Notes under the pieces: generated by a model
Databases searched by the model: none
What the model was told of the DNA's origin: nothing
The model's input: the letters and a program-made list of their open reading frames with translations, nothing else
Assembly: GCA_910575795.1 (NCBI GenBank)
Contig: CAJTGE010000029.1
Coordinates: 1-64,000, forward strand
DNA from: Clostridiaceae bacterium
GTDB taxonomy: Bacteria > Bacillota > Clostridia > Lachnospirales > Lachnospiraceae
Direction: 5' to 3'
Length of the DNA: 64,000 bases
Shown: in pieces, positions 1 to 8,283 of the stretch
Layout of the letters: each line of letters opens with the position of its first letter
Numbering within the stretch: the first letter of the stretch is position 1
Program-made: the position numbers and the translations under genes

Positions 1-22
1 CAGCTTAGACAGACACAAAAAG

Positions 23-86
23 TTATCCCGAATATTTCTCAAAGAAATGCCGCTGTTACTGGCTTTCTTTGAGGTATTCGGGATAA
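23..86. repeat. Long inverted repeat at the left edge
   Basis: Arms TTATCCCGAATA (23-34) and TATTCGGGATAA (75-86) enclose a second pair, CTCAAAGAAA (39-48) and TTTCTTTGAG (64-73). Together they form a hairpin of more than 20 paired bases with a GC-rich loop. It is the first of several hairpins before the relaxase stop at 269 and probably belongs to the transfer origin region. Confidence 0.6.
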
Positions 87-113
87 TCTGACTTTCGGTA
101 TAACTATTCTTGT

Positions 114-220
114 CCCGAATTCGGGGTAAACTTGGCAAGCAATTCGGGTGTGGCCACACTCCGAAATTTTTGCTGGGCCGGGGCCCGCAAAAATGCTTGT
201 TGGGGAGCCTCCCCAAACCC
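114..220 (+). other. Candidate oriT of backbone A
   Basis: Four palindromes follow each other: CCCGAATTCGGG (114-125), GTGTGGCCACAC (148-159), TTTTTGC...GCAAAAA around GGGCC repeats (about 167-193), and TTGGGGAGCCTCCCCAA (200-216). The last belongs to the sequence CTTGTTGGGG...CCCCAAACCC (196-220), which recurs next to both other mobC-relaxase modules in the window (18611-18636 and 28689-28714). Shared sequence, hairpins and position beside a relaxase make a transfer origin likely. The nick position cannot be read from the sequence alone. Confidence 0.6.
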
Positions 221-224
221 GGCT

Positions 225-247
225 CTTTGGGACAAAATGTCCCAAAG
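225..247. repeat. Boundary palindrome copy 1
   Basis: Perfect 10-bp arms around AAA, core GGGACAAAATGTCCC. It lies between the oriT candidate and the relaxase stop codon. Confidence 0.85.
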
Positions 248-268
248 AGGTTGGCTGCGTCACCGCCG

Positions 269-1744
269 CTATCGCGTCTGTTCCTTATCAGTGCGCCCGT
301 CCGTAAGGCCGAGCAGATGGTCGATGTTGGCCTTGACCGCCACGGCCTCCCGCATATCCCGCTGGGCCTGCCGATACTCGGCATAGAGGGCCTTTTTCTT
401 ATCCGCCAGCTCCCGCCGCTGTTTTTTCAGCGCGTCCATTTTGGGGAGCTTTTCACCGCCTAACAATTCATTCATAGCGGCCCGGGCCGCCCGGTAGGTG
501 GCAAGCTCCGCCTCGTGTTCGGCCAGATACTTTTTCGAGTACCGGGCCGCCTTGTAGCCGTCAAATACGGGCCGGGCCTTTGCATAGTCCACCACGGCCC
601 CCATCAGCCCGGAGACTTTGGAGAGGGCGGCCTCGGTGGTCTGGAGCTCCCCGGCCAGCGCGTGGGCCCGGTCAACCGCCGCCGTGGTCTTTGCCGCCAG
701 CGCGTCATAGTCGGTCAGATTGTTCTCCTGCAAGAACTGGAGGGCGGCGGCCATCTGTTTCAGATTGTAGACTTTCGCCCAGCGTTCATAAGCCGGGCCC
801 TTGCCCTCGGCCATGCGCTGTTGAATGTCAATGATAAGCCCCACCTGCCGGATCGGGGGCGGCGCGTCCTTGGGGAACTCCGGGAGGGGCCGCTCCCCGG
901 CGATCACCGCCCGGATGTCCTCGGGGTCAAAGCCCGCGCCGAGGGTGGATGCCCGGAGCCGGGTGTACTTGTTCTGCCCCGGCGCGAGGAACGACACCAC
1001 GCCGCCCCGCCCGCGCTTGACGGCAAAGCCGGACTCTTCCATCAGCCGGAGGAACGCGGCAAAGTCGGCGGGCTTTTTTTCAAGGGCCGCGATGATTGCC
1101 AGCCGCACCCGCTGTTGAGCGGAGGGCGGCTTGTCGCCTATCCACTGGCCATAGTGGAGGAAACGGCCCTTGCTGTGCTGTTTGGGATTTTGTATCACGG
1201 ACAAATCATGCTCCAGACATACCCGGTCAGACAGCCGCCGGAGGGCAAAGCTGGAGCCGAGGAAATTATGGAATTTCCGGGAGCAGTCAAAGGCCGTGGA
1301 ATTGAAATAGATGTGATTGTGAATGTGGCCCTTGTCGGTATGGGTGCAGACGAAAAACTGATACTTGCCTTTCGTCCAGCGCATCGCCGTTTCAAAGCCC
1401 AGCTTGTTTGCCTCCTCCGCCGTGACCTCGCCGGGCGGGAACGCCTGCCGTATCTGGAAGAACAGCGCCCCGCGCTCCACGGGCCGGGCGGTGGCCGCCT
1501 GGTATTCGCTTTTCACCAGCAGAAACTCGGCGGCGGCTGTGGCCGGGTCGCAAAGGTGGGAGGACACGGCCCCCAGCTTTTGGGGGTTGAGCCCGTAGGC
1601 AAACCGCTCCTCCATCGTCTGGACGGTGCTCAGTCCCGCCGCCTGCTTATAGGGCCGGATGTAGGTCGTGGCCGTGGTAGCACCTCCTCTCGTTTGGACT
1701 TTGGGACAAAATGTCCCGAAGTACGAAAAGCCGGGGAGCGGCAC
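269..1744 (-). CDS. Relaxase of backbone A (HUH endonuclease)
   Basis: This protein should nick oriT, stay bound to the cut strand through a tyrosine and lead it to the VirD4 coupling protein. The HUH motif HTDKGHIHNH is at residues 135-144 counted from the GTG at 1744. Y50 in FAYGLNPQKL lines up with Y19 of the relaxase at 29034 and is the probable nucleophile. The C-terminal half is charged and helical. mobC is directly upstream. The start is odd: the GTG at 1744 lies before palindrome copy 2, so its reading frame would run through the palindrome. A strong AGGAGGT is followed 6-7 bases later by ACG at 1675 in a context reading (M)ATTYIRP. The original start may therefore have mutated from ATG to ACG. 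The coordinates keep the only canonical start. Confidence 0.88.
   Translation of the reverse strand: MPLPGFSYFGTFCPKVQTRGGATTATTYIRPYKQAAGLSTVQTMEERFAYGLNPQKLGAVSSHLCDPATAAAEFLLVKSEYQAATARPVERGALFFQIRQAFPPGEVTAEEANKLGFETAMRWTKGKYQFFVCTHTDKGHIHNHIYFNSTAFDCSRKFHNFLGSSFALRRLSDRVCLEHDLSVIQNPKQHSKGRFLHYGQWIGDKPPSAQQRVRLAIIAALEKKPADFAAFLRLMEESGFAVKRGRGGVVSFLAPGQNKYTRLRASTLGAGFDPEDIRAVIAGERPLPEFPKDAPPPIRQVGLIIDIQQRMAEGKGPAYERWAKVYNLKQMAAALQFLQENNLTDYDALAAKTTAAVDRAHALAGELQTTEAALSKVSGLMGAVVDYAKARPVFDGYKAARYSKKYLAEHEAELATYRAARAAMNELLGGEKLPKMDALKKQRRELADKKKALYAEYRQAQRDMREAVAVKANIDHLLGLTDGRTDKEQTR
1699..1721. repeat. Boundary palindrome copy 2
   Basis: One arm mismatch (CCCGAAG). It lies between mobC and the Shine-Dalgarno sequence of the relaxase. 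Confidence 0.85.
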
Positions 1745-1763
1745 AGCACCGCTCCCCAGCAGG

Positions 1764-2114
1764 TCACAGCTCCACCAGCGCGGAAAGCTGTTTCAGCAAA
1801 TCAGACAGAGGCCCCCACAAAGCGGAGTAGTCCCGCTGGAGGGCCGATATTTCCTCGGGGTAAATCCCCCCGTAGGTGTTGGCATGGATAGCCACTTGAT
1901 TAAGATTGTTTGAGCACCGCCGCTGGAGGGACACCAGCTCGCGGACGGGGGCAAGGTCAATCTGGAGCACATAGCCGCAAAGGGCCATCCTCCGCATATA
2001 CGCGCCCATGTTGCGGATGCCCGCCTGGGCCATACGTTCCCGGATAAGCGCCTGCTCTTCCTCGGACACCATCACATGGAGATGGATGGGGCGGCGGCGC
2101 TTTTTGCCAGCCAC
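1764..2114 (-). CDS. mobC: MobC-family relaxosome protein
   Basis: A 116-residue basic protein with the ribbon-helix-helix-like N-terminus of MobC proteins (RRRPIHLHVMVSEEE, then a helical region with NMGAYMRRMAL) and the conserved CSNNLNQVAIHAN stretch near residue 75. Family members bind oriT and help the relaxase open the nick region. The chosen start is GTG at 2114, one base past the TAG of the gene before it, which implies translational coupling. A longer upstream reading frame exists but only overlaps the neighbour. The relaxase follows after the palindrome at 1699. Confidence 0.85.
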   Translation of the reverse strand: MAGKKRRRPIHLHVMVSEEEQALIRERMAQAGIRNMGAYMRRMALCGYVLQIDLAPVRELVSLQRRCSNNLNQVAIHANTYGGIYPEEISALQRDYSALWGPLSDLLKQLSALVEL

Positions 2115-2115
2115 G

Positions 2116-2658
2116 CTATCTGTCGCCCCGGTCGGGCGCGTTCCGTTTGGGCGCAGAGGGGGCCTGCCGTTCCCCGGCCAGTTTCCCAGCCTCCCGCAGT
2201 TGTGCGGCAATCGGGGGTTTTTCCTGCCGGGCCCGTTTACGGCCAGCGGCCTCCTGCTGGAGCTCCACCCCACGGGCACACTCGGCCAGCCGCTCCGGGG
2301 AAACAAATTCTTTCACTACATAGCACCCAAAATCCGGGTAAAACCATGTCAGCCGCTTTCCATCAGGGACGCGGCCCTCGTCCTCCCATTTCCCCACCAC
2401 CTGGGCCTGGGTATCCATCAGCCGCCGCATATCCGGGTTATCACGGGATGGCTTGAGTTCGTAATTATAGAGCTCCTTTTCCGTGAGCGGCTGGGCATAG
2501 GCCAGCTCGCCCCATGCAAGCCGGGTATCATGCTCCACCCAAATCCGGCCCTCGTAGTTTTCGATCCGGATGGGCGGGTTTTCCTTGCCATTGGGGAACG
2601 TGCCGATGTCAACGGGCCGCTGGGTAGAATAATACTTGTATTCCTGCGCTTTTTTCAA
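2116..2658 (-). CDS. ICE accessory protein with STQRPVDIGTFP domain
   Basis: A 180-residue soluble protein beginning near residue 11 with STQRPVDIGTF, followed by conserved RLAWGELAYAQPLTEKEL, VVGKWEDEGRVPDGKRLTWFYPDFGCYVVKEFVSPERL and a charged C-terminus. This domain recurs in Firmicutes conjugative elements, alone or inside very large polyvalent proteins. I believe some copies are labelled DarA-related (defence against restriction), but I am not certain of the label. Start is TTG at 2658 behind GGAGGTAACT. It sits between the Cys-rich VLP gene and mobC. Its function is unknown; entry together with the DNA strand is a possibility given its neighbours. Confidence 0.7.
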   Translation of the reverse strand: MKKAQEYKYYSTQRPVDIGTFPNGKENPPIRIENYEGRIWVEHDTRLAWGELAYAQPLTEKELYNYELKPSRDNPDMRRLMDTQAQVVGKWEDEGRVPDGKRLTWFYPDFGCYVVKEFVSPERLAECARGVELQQEAAGRKRARQEKPPIAAQLREAGKLAGERQAPSAPKRNAPDRGDR

Positions 2659-2675
2659 AGTTACCTCCTCTCAGA

Positions 2676-2788
2676 TGTTAGCTTTTGGGCGGGGAAACGG
2701 GGGCCGGACATAGAAACATACCGGGCCCCCATGAACCGCGCCCGGAAAGCCTTGATACAAGCGGGTTTTCAAGCGGCAAAAGCTAACA
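2676..2788. repeat. Structured spacer between two ICE genes
   Basis: An 11-bp inverted repeat, TGTTAGCTTTT (2676-2686) and AAAAGCTAACA (2778-2788), encloses a GC-rich hairpin (GGGGGCCGG...CCGGGCCCCC, about 2700-2731). The spacer also holds one copy of the AAAGCCTTGATA motif seen elsewhere in the island. It overlaps the stop of the gene at 2783. Confidence 0.55.
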
Positions 2789-3136
2789 GTCCAGCCGCCT
2801 TTTCCGCATATAGCCGCGCTGGCGTTTCCGCCGCGCATTTTCGGCGCAGGTCGCCGAACAGAACGCCCTTTTCCCCTCCGGCGCAAAGAGCCGCCCGCAG
2901 ACGGCGCAGGGCCGCAGGCCGGGGGCCGGGCCGTCAGTCAGCGCGGCCTCCAATGCGGGATTTAAGGGGAGCACCGCCTCCCGGAAGTAGCGGCAATAAG
3001 CCCCCGTCCAGCATTTCCCCAGCATATAGCACTCGCAGTCAAGGGGCAGACAGCCATATTCCCGGTCATAGTTGGCGCACCATTTCACTACAAGGGAGCG
3101 GATAGCGGCCTTTTCCTCACGGGTCAGCTCGCGCAA
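2783..3136 (-). CDS. Cysteine-rich VLP-domain protein
   Basis: A 117-residue protein with two cysteine clusters: EYGCLPLDCECYMLGKC near residues 27-42 and CAVCGRLFAPEGKRAFC...C near 77-95, followed by a very basic tail (RRKRQRGYMRKRR). The central FREAVLPLNPALEAAL matches the family pattern. The second cluster looks like a zinc ribbon. The start is TTG at 3136 behind GGAGGTGATAT. A relative sits in element B (15616-16002), so two elements of different families carry the same accessory gene. The molecular role is not known; binding of nucleic acid is plausible from the basic tail. Confidence 0.8.
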   Translation of the reverse strand: MRELTREEKAAIRSLVVKWCANYDREYGCLPLDCECYMLGKCWTGAYCRYFREAVLPLNPALEAALTDGPAPGLRPCAVCGRLFAPEGKRAFCSATCAENARRKRQRGYMRKRRLDC

Positions 3137-3140
3137 AATA

Positions 3141-3314
3141 TCACCTCCCGCCCGGTTTTTTCAAAAGGCTCTGAAAGCAGGAGCCGCAGGGGATGCCGCG
3201 CCAGTAGGGACAGCCACAGCACCGGGAGCCCTCCCGGGGCTGTTCCGGGCGGGGAGCCCGGGGCCGGGGGCGGCGTTTCATTTCCCGTTCCAAAGGGTTC
3301 GATGTGAAATTCAT
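3141..3314 (-). CDS. Small cysteine-rich protein
   Basis: A 57-residue frame that starts with an ATGA overlap with the stop of the DUF4366 gene, so coupled translation is likely. The N-terminal half is proline/arginine-rich (KRRPRPRAPRPE). The C-terminal half carries CCGCPYWRGIPCGSC, a possible metal-binding knuckle. It is followed after a few bases by the Cys-rich VLP gene. I do not recognise the family; the position inside a tight gene string and the overlap are the reasons to call it real. Confidence 0.6.
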   Translation of the reverse strand: MNFTSNPLEREMKRRPRPRAPRPEQPREGSRCCGCPYWRGIPCGSCFQSLLKKPGGR

Positions 3315-3985
3315 TCTCCGTCCTCCTTTTCTTCTTCCTCATCCCACGGGGGGAGGTCGTCATACTCACCGCCGCCATAATCCTCGCCGTATTCCCCGGC
3401 CTCGTCAAAATCCACGCCGGGAGCGGCGGCCTGCTGTTTGGGGCGGTAAATCTTGAAGTACCACCCGGCCCCGCCGCCGATGGCCAGCACCGCCAGCACC
3501 AGCAGGAGCGTCCCCGCCCCGCCGGATTTTTCCGGTTCGGGCTCGGGCTCCGGCTCGGTAGCAGGTTCGGGTTCCGGCTCCGGGAGCGGTTCGGGGACAG
3601 CCTCCGGGGAGGGCTCCGCAAGGGCCATTAAATCGGCCACGGTGACGGCGTTCAGAAAGTACACATTTTCCGTCTCCCGCTGGCGGTCAATCACCAGATA
3701 GAACACGGACTCGTCCGCCGCCATGATGGTGAAAAATTCCTTGCCGTCCTGGTCGGTGGCGTTATCCACCATCGTCCCCTGCCCGTCCGGGGTAAAGGGG
3801 TTGGGCTCGGGTTCCGGCTCCGGCGCGGGCGTGGGCTCCACGGGGTCAAGCCCCTCCCACTCCGGGCCGCCCGTACCGTCCTCCCATTCCTCGCCGCCCC
3901 CGGCGTAGGCCGTGGTGGTGATGCCGCACAGCAAAAAAGCGGCGCACAGAGCCGCCGCCACTACACGATATTTCTTTCTTTTCAT
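3311..3985 (-). CDS. DUF4366-family secreted/membrane protein of the transfer region
   Basis: A 224-residue protein with a Sec signal peptide (MKRKKYRVVAAALCAAFLLC..AYA, cleavage near residue 28), a conserved extracellular part (GTMVDNATDQDGKEFFTIMAADESVFYLVIDRQR near 70-105), a PEPEPEP-rich linker (about 125-155), one membrane segment (TLLLVLAVLAIGGGAGWYF, about 158-176) and an acidic tail. The layout fits a surface protein anchored with its tail inside. In Tn1549-like elements it follows DUF4315 and the NlpC/P60 gene, as here; start and stop overlap both neighbours by ATGA. Its precise part in mating is unknown. Confidence 0.8.
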   Translation of the reverse strand: MKRKKYRVVAAALCAAFLLCGITTTAYAGGGEEWEDGTGGPEWEGLDPVEPTPAPEPEPEPNPFTPDGQGTMVDNATDQDGKEFFTIMAADESVFYLVIDRQRETENVYFLNAVTVADLMALAEPSPEAVPEPLPEPEPEPATEPEPEPEPEKSGGAGTLLLVLAVLAIGGGAGWYFKIYRPKQQAAAPGVDFDEAGEYGEDYGGGEYDDLPPWDEEEEKEDGE

Positions 3986-4239
3986 TCTGCGTCCTCCTTT
4001 TCCGGCCCGGCGGACTTCGGGACATTTTGTCCCAAAGCGTCCCCGGCCTTGATGCGCTGGAGCACCAGCGGGAGCTCCTCAAGGGAAATGCTCATGCCCC
4101 GCACGATGTCCACGATTTCCTCGTTCTCGGCCTCCTTGTGTTTCTGCTCCAGCTCTTTCAGCCGGGCCTGCTGGTCGCTGATTTTGGCCTTGACCTTTTC
4201 CATCTCGGCCATGATTTTTGCGCTCTTGCTTATCGCCAT
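3982..4239 (-). CDS. DUF4315-family coiled-coil protein
   Basis: An 85-residue protein, mostly a charged coiled coil (MEKVKAKISDQQARLKELEQKHKEAENEEIVDIVR), with the family motif ENEEIVDIVRGM. Its C-terminus reads through boundary palindrome copy 3, encoding LGQNVPKS, so the palindrome extends the usual protein. I start at ATG 4239; the longer frame begins at 4257. It lies between the NlpC/P60 gene and DUF4366, the usual ICE order. Function is not established. Confidence 0.8.
   Translation of the reverse strand: MAISKSAKIMAEMEKVKAKISDQQARLKELEQKHKEAENEEIVDIVRGMSISLEELPLVLQRIKAGDALGQNVPKSAGPEKEDAE
4015..4037. repeat. Boundary palindrome copy 3
   Basis: Inside the last codons of the DUF4315 gene; read on the minus strand as GGGACAAAATGTCCC. 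Confidence 0.85.
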
Positions 4240-4253
4240 TGAAAACCTCCTTT

Positions 4254-5960
4254 TCATGGTAAACGCCCGTAGGCGTAGAAGTGGGCCTGCCAGTAGCTGC
4301 TGTTTAAGTTGGCGTAGCTGATAGGGTCGCCACAGTGTATCATCATCCCGTCCCCCACATAGATGCCACAGTGAGAGACGCCCGGCGTGTCATAGGTTCC
4401 CTTGAAGAAAACAAGGTCGCCGGGGCGGGGGGAGCTGGTGCGGGTGCAGATGTTGTAAAGCCCCTGGGCCCCCAGCCGCCCCACGTTCCAGCCGGAATGA
4501 TTGACTACCCACGAAACAAAGCCGGAGCAGTCAAAGGACGTGGCCGGGGAGCTCCCGCCCCATACATAGGGATAACCGAGGTATTTCTCGGCCTCGGAGA
4601 GCATCGCCGCGAATGTTTCATCGTCCAGATATTCCCCCGGCACCTCATAGCTGTCCGGCGGGCTGGTGTACTTTCCCACATAGGGGGAGCCCGGAAAGAG
4701 GTCTGGGCGGTTGCCCAGCGTAGCCATGTAGAGGGAATACCGGGAAACCTTGTCCTCCCCCATGATGTAGATAGGGAGATGGGAAAGGTTGAAGTTATCC
4801 AGCGTCACAGTGCAGATGTAGTAATCGTAATACACCCGGTAGCTGTCGGTGTGGGTGTTGCCGTCCTCATCCGTCCATGTATCCGTTTCGATGTAGTACC
4901 GCCGCTCCTTTACCACGTTCTCAGTCAGCGTGTACTGGCGGTCAAAGAGCATCTGCAGCGTAGGCTGGACATCCGCCAGCGTCCACTCGCCCTCATGCCA
5001 TGCGCTCAGAATGGAAACCAGCACATAGGGGTCGTGCTCAATAGCGTCCAAATCAAAATGGTACTCGTCATAGTCGTGTGTGCTTTCGTAGGTATCGAGA
5101 TAATGCTGGAGCTCCGCCTCCAGCGAACAATAAGCGGCCTCGGCCCCCAGCATATCCCCGTCCTGGGCGGGGTAGGTGGTGGCCCCAACCGCGCCTGCGG
5201 CGGCGTTCCCCAAAGTGATAATGGAGGACGCGCAGGACTGGAGGGATAAAACGAGCACCACGCAGGCCAGCGCGATAAGCGCCCCCACGGGATGCCGTTT
5301 CACGAAAGCCACGGCCCGCTCCGCCAGCTTTTCCGTGGCGGCGGCGGTTTTCCCGGCGGCCTTGGCCCCTTGTTTCGCGGTCTGTTTCGCCGCCTGCCGC
5401 GCTTGTTTGGCGTATTGTTTTTTTAATTTCTGCTTGTGCCAATAGCGGGTAACTGCATTTTTTGCAAGCTCCGGGTTCTCCTGGGTGGCCATGCGGAACT
5501 GGTAGTCCGCCCGGGCCTTGATGTACTGCGCCTCGGCCTTATGGACGGCCTGGGCCGGGTGCTCCCGGATGCGCTTTTTCGCGTACCGCGTCCCATGCCG
5601 GAGGGCGGCCTCGCCCAAAAGCTCGGAGCGGTGGGCCCCCTCGGTTCCCACGTTTTCATGCTCCACCTCATAAACCTTGCCATGCACAAAACCGTGTGCG
5701 CTCCACCCGGCGGCCCCCAGCACCCGGCGCACCGGGCCCCGGGGTTTTGGCGGCTTTTTGCCCTCCAGCTTTTTCCGAGCCCGGTTCAGCTTATCCTCCC
5801 GCGTCTCCATGCGGAGCTTGGACTTGCTGATTTTCTCTTGTTCGCTTTCCATGCGGAATTTCGATTTTTTGGTTTTGGGCCCCTTGGGGGACTTTGGGAC
5901 ATTTTGTCCCGAAGTGCCTTTGTCCCCGGCGGGCCCGGCGTTATTCGTTCCTCTGGTCAT
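4254..5960 (-). CDS. CD1108-type protein with NlpC/P60 peptidase domain
   Basis: A 568-residue protein. The N-terminal 200 residues are basic and helical; one membrane segment follows (VGALIALACVVLVLSLQSC, near 220-240), then an extracellular region with an NlpC/P60 domain at the C-terminus (about 440-568). The catalytic cysteine lies in SFDCSGFVSW and the histidine in GVSHCGIYVGDG. Such enzymes open peptidoglycan locally so that the mating channel can pass the wall. The first 25 residues include GTSGQNVPKS, translated from palindrome copy 4, an unusual insertion. The gene overlaps virB4 by 20 bases. Confidence 0.85.
   Translation of the reverse strand: MTRGTNNAGPAGDKGTSGQNVPKSPKGPKTKKSKFRMESEQEKISKSKLRMETREDKLNRARKKLEGKKPPKPRGPVRRVLGAAGWSAHGFVHGKVYEVEHENVGTEGAHRSELLGEAALRHGTRYAKKRIREHPAQAVHKAEAQYIKARADYQFRMATQENPELAKNAVTRYWHKQKLKKQYAKQARQAAKQTAKQGAKAAGKTAAATEKLAERAVAFVKRHPVGALIALACVVLVLSLQSCASSIITLGNAAAGAVGATTYPAQDGDMLGAEAAYCSLEAELQHYLDTYESTHDYDEYHFDLDAIEHDPYVLVSILSAWHEGEWTLADVQPTLQMLFDRQYTLTENVVKERRYYIETDTWTDEDGNTHTDSYRVYYDYYICTVTLDNFNLSHLPIYIMGEDKVSRYSLYMATLGNRPDLFPGSPYVGKYTSPPDSYEVPGEYLDDETFAAMLSEAEKYLGYPYVWGGSSPATSFDCSGFVSWVVNHSGWNVGRLGAQGLYNICTRTSSPRPGDLVFFKGTYDTPGVSHCGIYVGDGMMIHCGDPISYANLNSSYWQAHFYAYGRLP
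5892..5914. repeat. Boundary palindrome copy 4
   Basis: Inside the first codons of the NlpC/P60 gene, just downstream of the virB4 stop. Confidence 0.85.
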
Positions 5961-8283
5961 TGGCTATGTCCTCCGGGCGGGTGGTGAGCAGGTTGTAAAT
6001 CTCACCCTTGGGGAAACGGTCAACAAAGGGGATGGTCACATTCCCATAGAACAGCAGGCCCTCGCCGGAATTGCTGTGGGTGATATAGGAGAGCTGGTGC
6101 TCGGAAATGCCGAGCTGTTTTGCGATAATCGCCCGGTCGCTCTGGGCCTGGGAGAGCAGGACGAGAAAGTCGGTGTTATCCAGTATGTTCTCAATCTCCC
6201 GGCTGGCCAAAAGGTCTTTCACGTTCTGGGTGAGGGCCGAGGGCACACAGCCCTTTTTGCGGAGCATCTTCCACACCGCCACAAAATAGCTGGCGGTCAG
6301 CGGGTCGCGGAGCAGGATGTGGAACTCGTCAAAGTAGCACCACGTCGCCGCGCCGTTTTGATAGTTGGTGTTCACCGCCGAGGTGACAAACTCGTTGGTG
6401 ACGTGCATCGCAATCTTGCGGAGGTTTTCCCCCAGCCCTTTTAAAACGATGCACACCACCCGGGAGCTCAAGTCCACGTTGGTCGGGTGGTTGAAAAGGT
6501 TCAGTGAGCCCGTACAGTAGAGCTCAAGAGCCGTTGCCACGCGCTTTGCCTCCGGCTCCGGCTGTTTCAAAAGCTCCTCGTACAAGTCCTGGAGCAGGGG
6601 CATTTTCGCGCCCTCCAGCCCCAGCGCAAGCTCCCGGTACACCAGCCGCACACAGCGGTCAATCACGGTTTTCTCTATGGGTTGCAGTCCGTCCTTGCCG
6701 CCCACCACCAGCTCGCACAGCGAAAGAAGAAAATCCGCTTTCATGGAAAGGGGGCTGTCCTCGTCATTCAAACCGATTTCAATATCCATCGGGTTGATAT
6801 GGTGGGGGCTGTCCGGGGCAATCTCTATCACCTGCCCGCCCAGCCGCCGCACCAGCGGGGAATATTCCCCCATCGGGTCAACGATAACGATGCGGTCACT
6901 TGTGGCAAGAAAGACGTTTATCAATTCCCGCTTGGCGGCAAAGCTCTTGCCGGAGCCCGTGGAGCCCAGATACATCCCGTTTGCGGATTTCAGCTTTTTC
7001 CGGTCAGCCATGATGACATTGTGGGAAAGTGCGTTCATGCCGTAGTAGAGGGCCTGCCCGCCCATACGGAGCTCCCTCGTCATAAAGGGAATGAAAATCG
7101 CCGTGGAGCTGGTTGTCATGCCCCGCTGTATCTGCACCTCGTTATAGCCGAGGGCCAGCGAGGACATAAAGCCCTGCTCCTGCTGCCAGTCCAGCCGCTT
7201 TAAGGCGCAGTTGTATTTCTGCGCGATGCCGGAGACGGTGAACACGTCATTTTCCAGCCGCTGGCGGGTGGGGGCGAGGTTGATGACGGTGAACGTCAAG
7301 AGGAACATCCGCTCATTCCGGGACTGCAAATCCCCCAAAAGCTCCGCCGCGTCCTTGGAAAAGGTGATAAGGTCGGGGGGAAGTATGTCCATGTCGTACC
7401 CGGCCCGGACGGCCTTTTTCTGCTCCTCCACTTTCATCTTGTCGATGTCCGAGATTTTCCCCTTGATGGTCTTTATCGCCTTTAACTGGTCAACGGTCTG
7501 GATGTGCATGGTGACGGTGAGCTCCGCGTCCAGCTCCAGAATTTCCCGCAAAAGGCGGTCAGAAAGCTCGGACGCCAAAATCTGGAGATAGGACGCCGCG
7601 CCCCAAAAGCCGCCCACACGAAAGAACCGGGAGCCCCTAAAGTCAAAGCCGCCGCTGGGGGTGATGAAGTCCTTTGTCCCCATCCCCGTTCTGGAAATAT
7701 CCGCCCACGAAAAGCGGAACGGCTCCCGCCGTCCGGGGTGCATCTGGCCGTGTAAGAGGGCCAGCCGCTCCCGCCCGTCCAGAGGGGACGAGGGCACGCC
7801 CAGCCGGTGGAGGTTGCCCATCACGTCCGCCTCCACCCGGTCAAGCCGGGGCCGGGCGGCGGCGATGCCCTCGGCGGGCACGCCAAAGGTGATATATTTG
7901 GAGCGTTCAATCCCGTTGTTGGAGCGGGCAATCTGCCGTTTGAGCATCCCCACGAACTCGCCCCGGATGCTGTCAAAATCGTCCGCCTGGGCGGGGATGT
8001 TCACATGGTAGCGGCTGGTGGAGTGGGAGCGGCGGTTGATAAAGGATAGCTGGACGGGGAGCGCGCTGTCAAAGTAGTTGAGGAACGAGCTCCACCCGCT
8101 GAATATTGCGGACTGATCCTCGGTGGATGCCACGGAGTAGTTGATGTCCTCATATTCCACGGTCTTTGTGTAGAGCCCGCCGGGGAGCTGGCACACGCCG
8201 TCCGGGTGCATCGCCACATAGGGGATGGACTGCTGGGCAGACAACGCCGCCTTATTCTTTCTTTTGTTTTTTCGGTTTTCCAT
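5941..8283 (-). CDS. VirB4/TrbE-like conjugation ATPase
   Basis: A 780-residue ATPase that powers the type IV secretion channel. Walker A is at about residues 440-448 (LGSTGSGKS), Walker B-like at about 655 (CYFDEFH), and the C-terminal arginine-finger region follows. The N-terminal half is the FtsK-unrelated VirB4 domain that contacts the inner membrane complex. It starts with ATG behind AGGAGG and overlaps the prgI stop by 32 bases, the standard pair in these elements. No frameshift is seen. Confidence 0.92.
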   Translation of the reverse strand: MENRKNKRKNKAALSAQQSIPYVAMHPDGVCQLPGGLYTKTVEYEDINYSVASTEDQSAIFSGWSSFLNYFDSALPVQLSFINRRSHSTSRYHVNIPAQADDFDSIRGEFVGMLKRQIARSNNGIERSKYITFGVPAEGIAAARPRLDRVEADVMGNLHRLGVPSSPLDGRERLALLHGQMHPGRREPFRFSWADISRTGMGTKDFITPSGGFDFRGSRFFRVGGFWGAASYLQILASELSDRLLREILELDAELTVTMHIQTVDQLKAIKTIKGKISDIDKMKVEEQKKAVRAGYDMDILPPDLITFSKDAAELLGDLQSRNERMFLLTFTVINLAPTRQRLENDVFTVSGIAQKYNCALKRLDWQQEQGFMSSLALGYNEVQIQRGMTTSSTAIFIPFMTRELRMGGQALYYGMNALSHNVIMADRKKLKSANGMYLGSTGSGKSFAAKRELINVFLATSDRIVIVDPMGEYSPLVRRLGGQVIEIAPDSPHHINPMDIEIGLNDEDSPLSMKADFLLSLCELVVGGKDGLQPIEKTVIDRCVRLVYRELALGLEGAKMPLLQDLYEELLKQPEPEAKRVATALELYCTGSLNLFNHPTNVDLSSRVVCIVLKGLGENLRKIAMHVTNEFVTSAVNTNYQNGAATWCYFDEFHILLRDPLTASYFVAVWKMLRKKGCVPSALTQNVKDLLASREIENILDNTDFLVLLSQAQSDRAIIAKQLGISEHQLSYITHSNSGEGLLFYGNVTIPFVDRFPKGEIYNLLTTRPEDIANDQRNE

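Noticed and set aside
515..1891. A 458-codon plus-strand frame opposite the relaxase
   Set aside because: Shadow frame of the relaxase, which has the HUH motif on the other strand.
3523..3600. EPEPEP-coding repeat as a CRISPR or VNTR
   Set aside because: It is a simple proline/glutamate linker inside the DUF4366 gene, with no spacer pattern.
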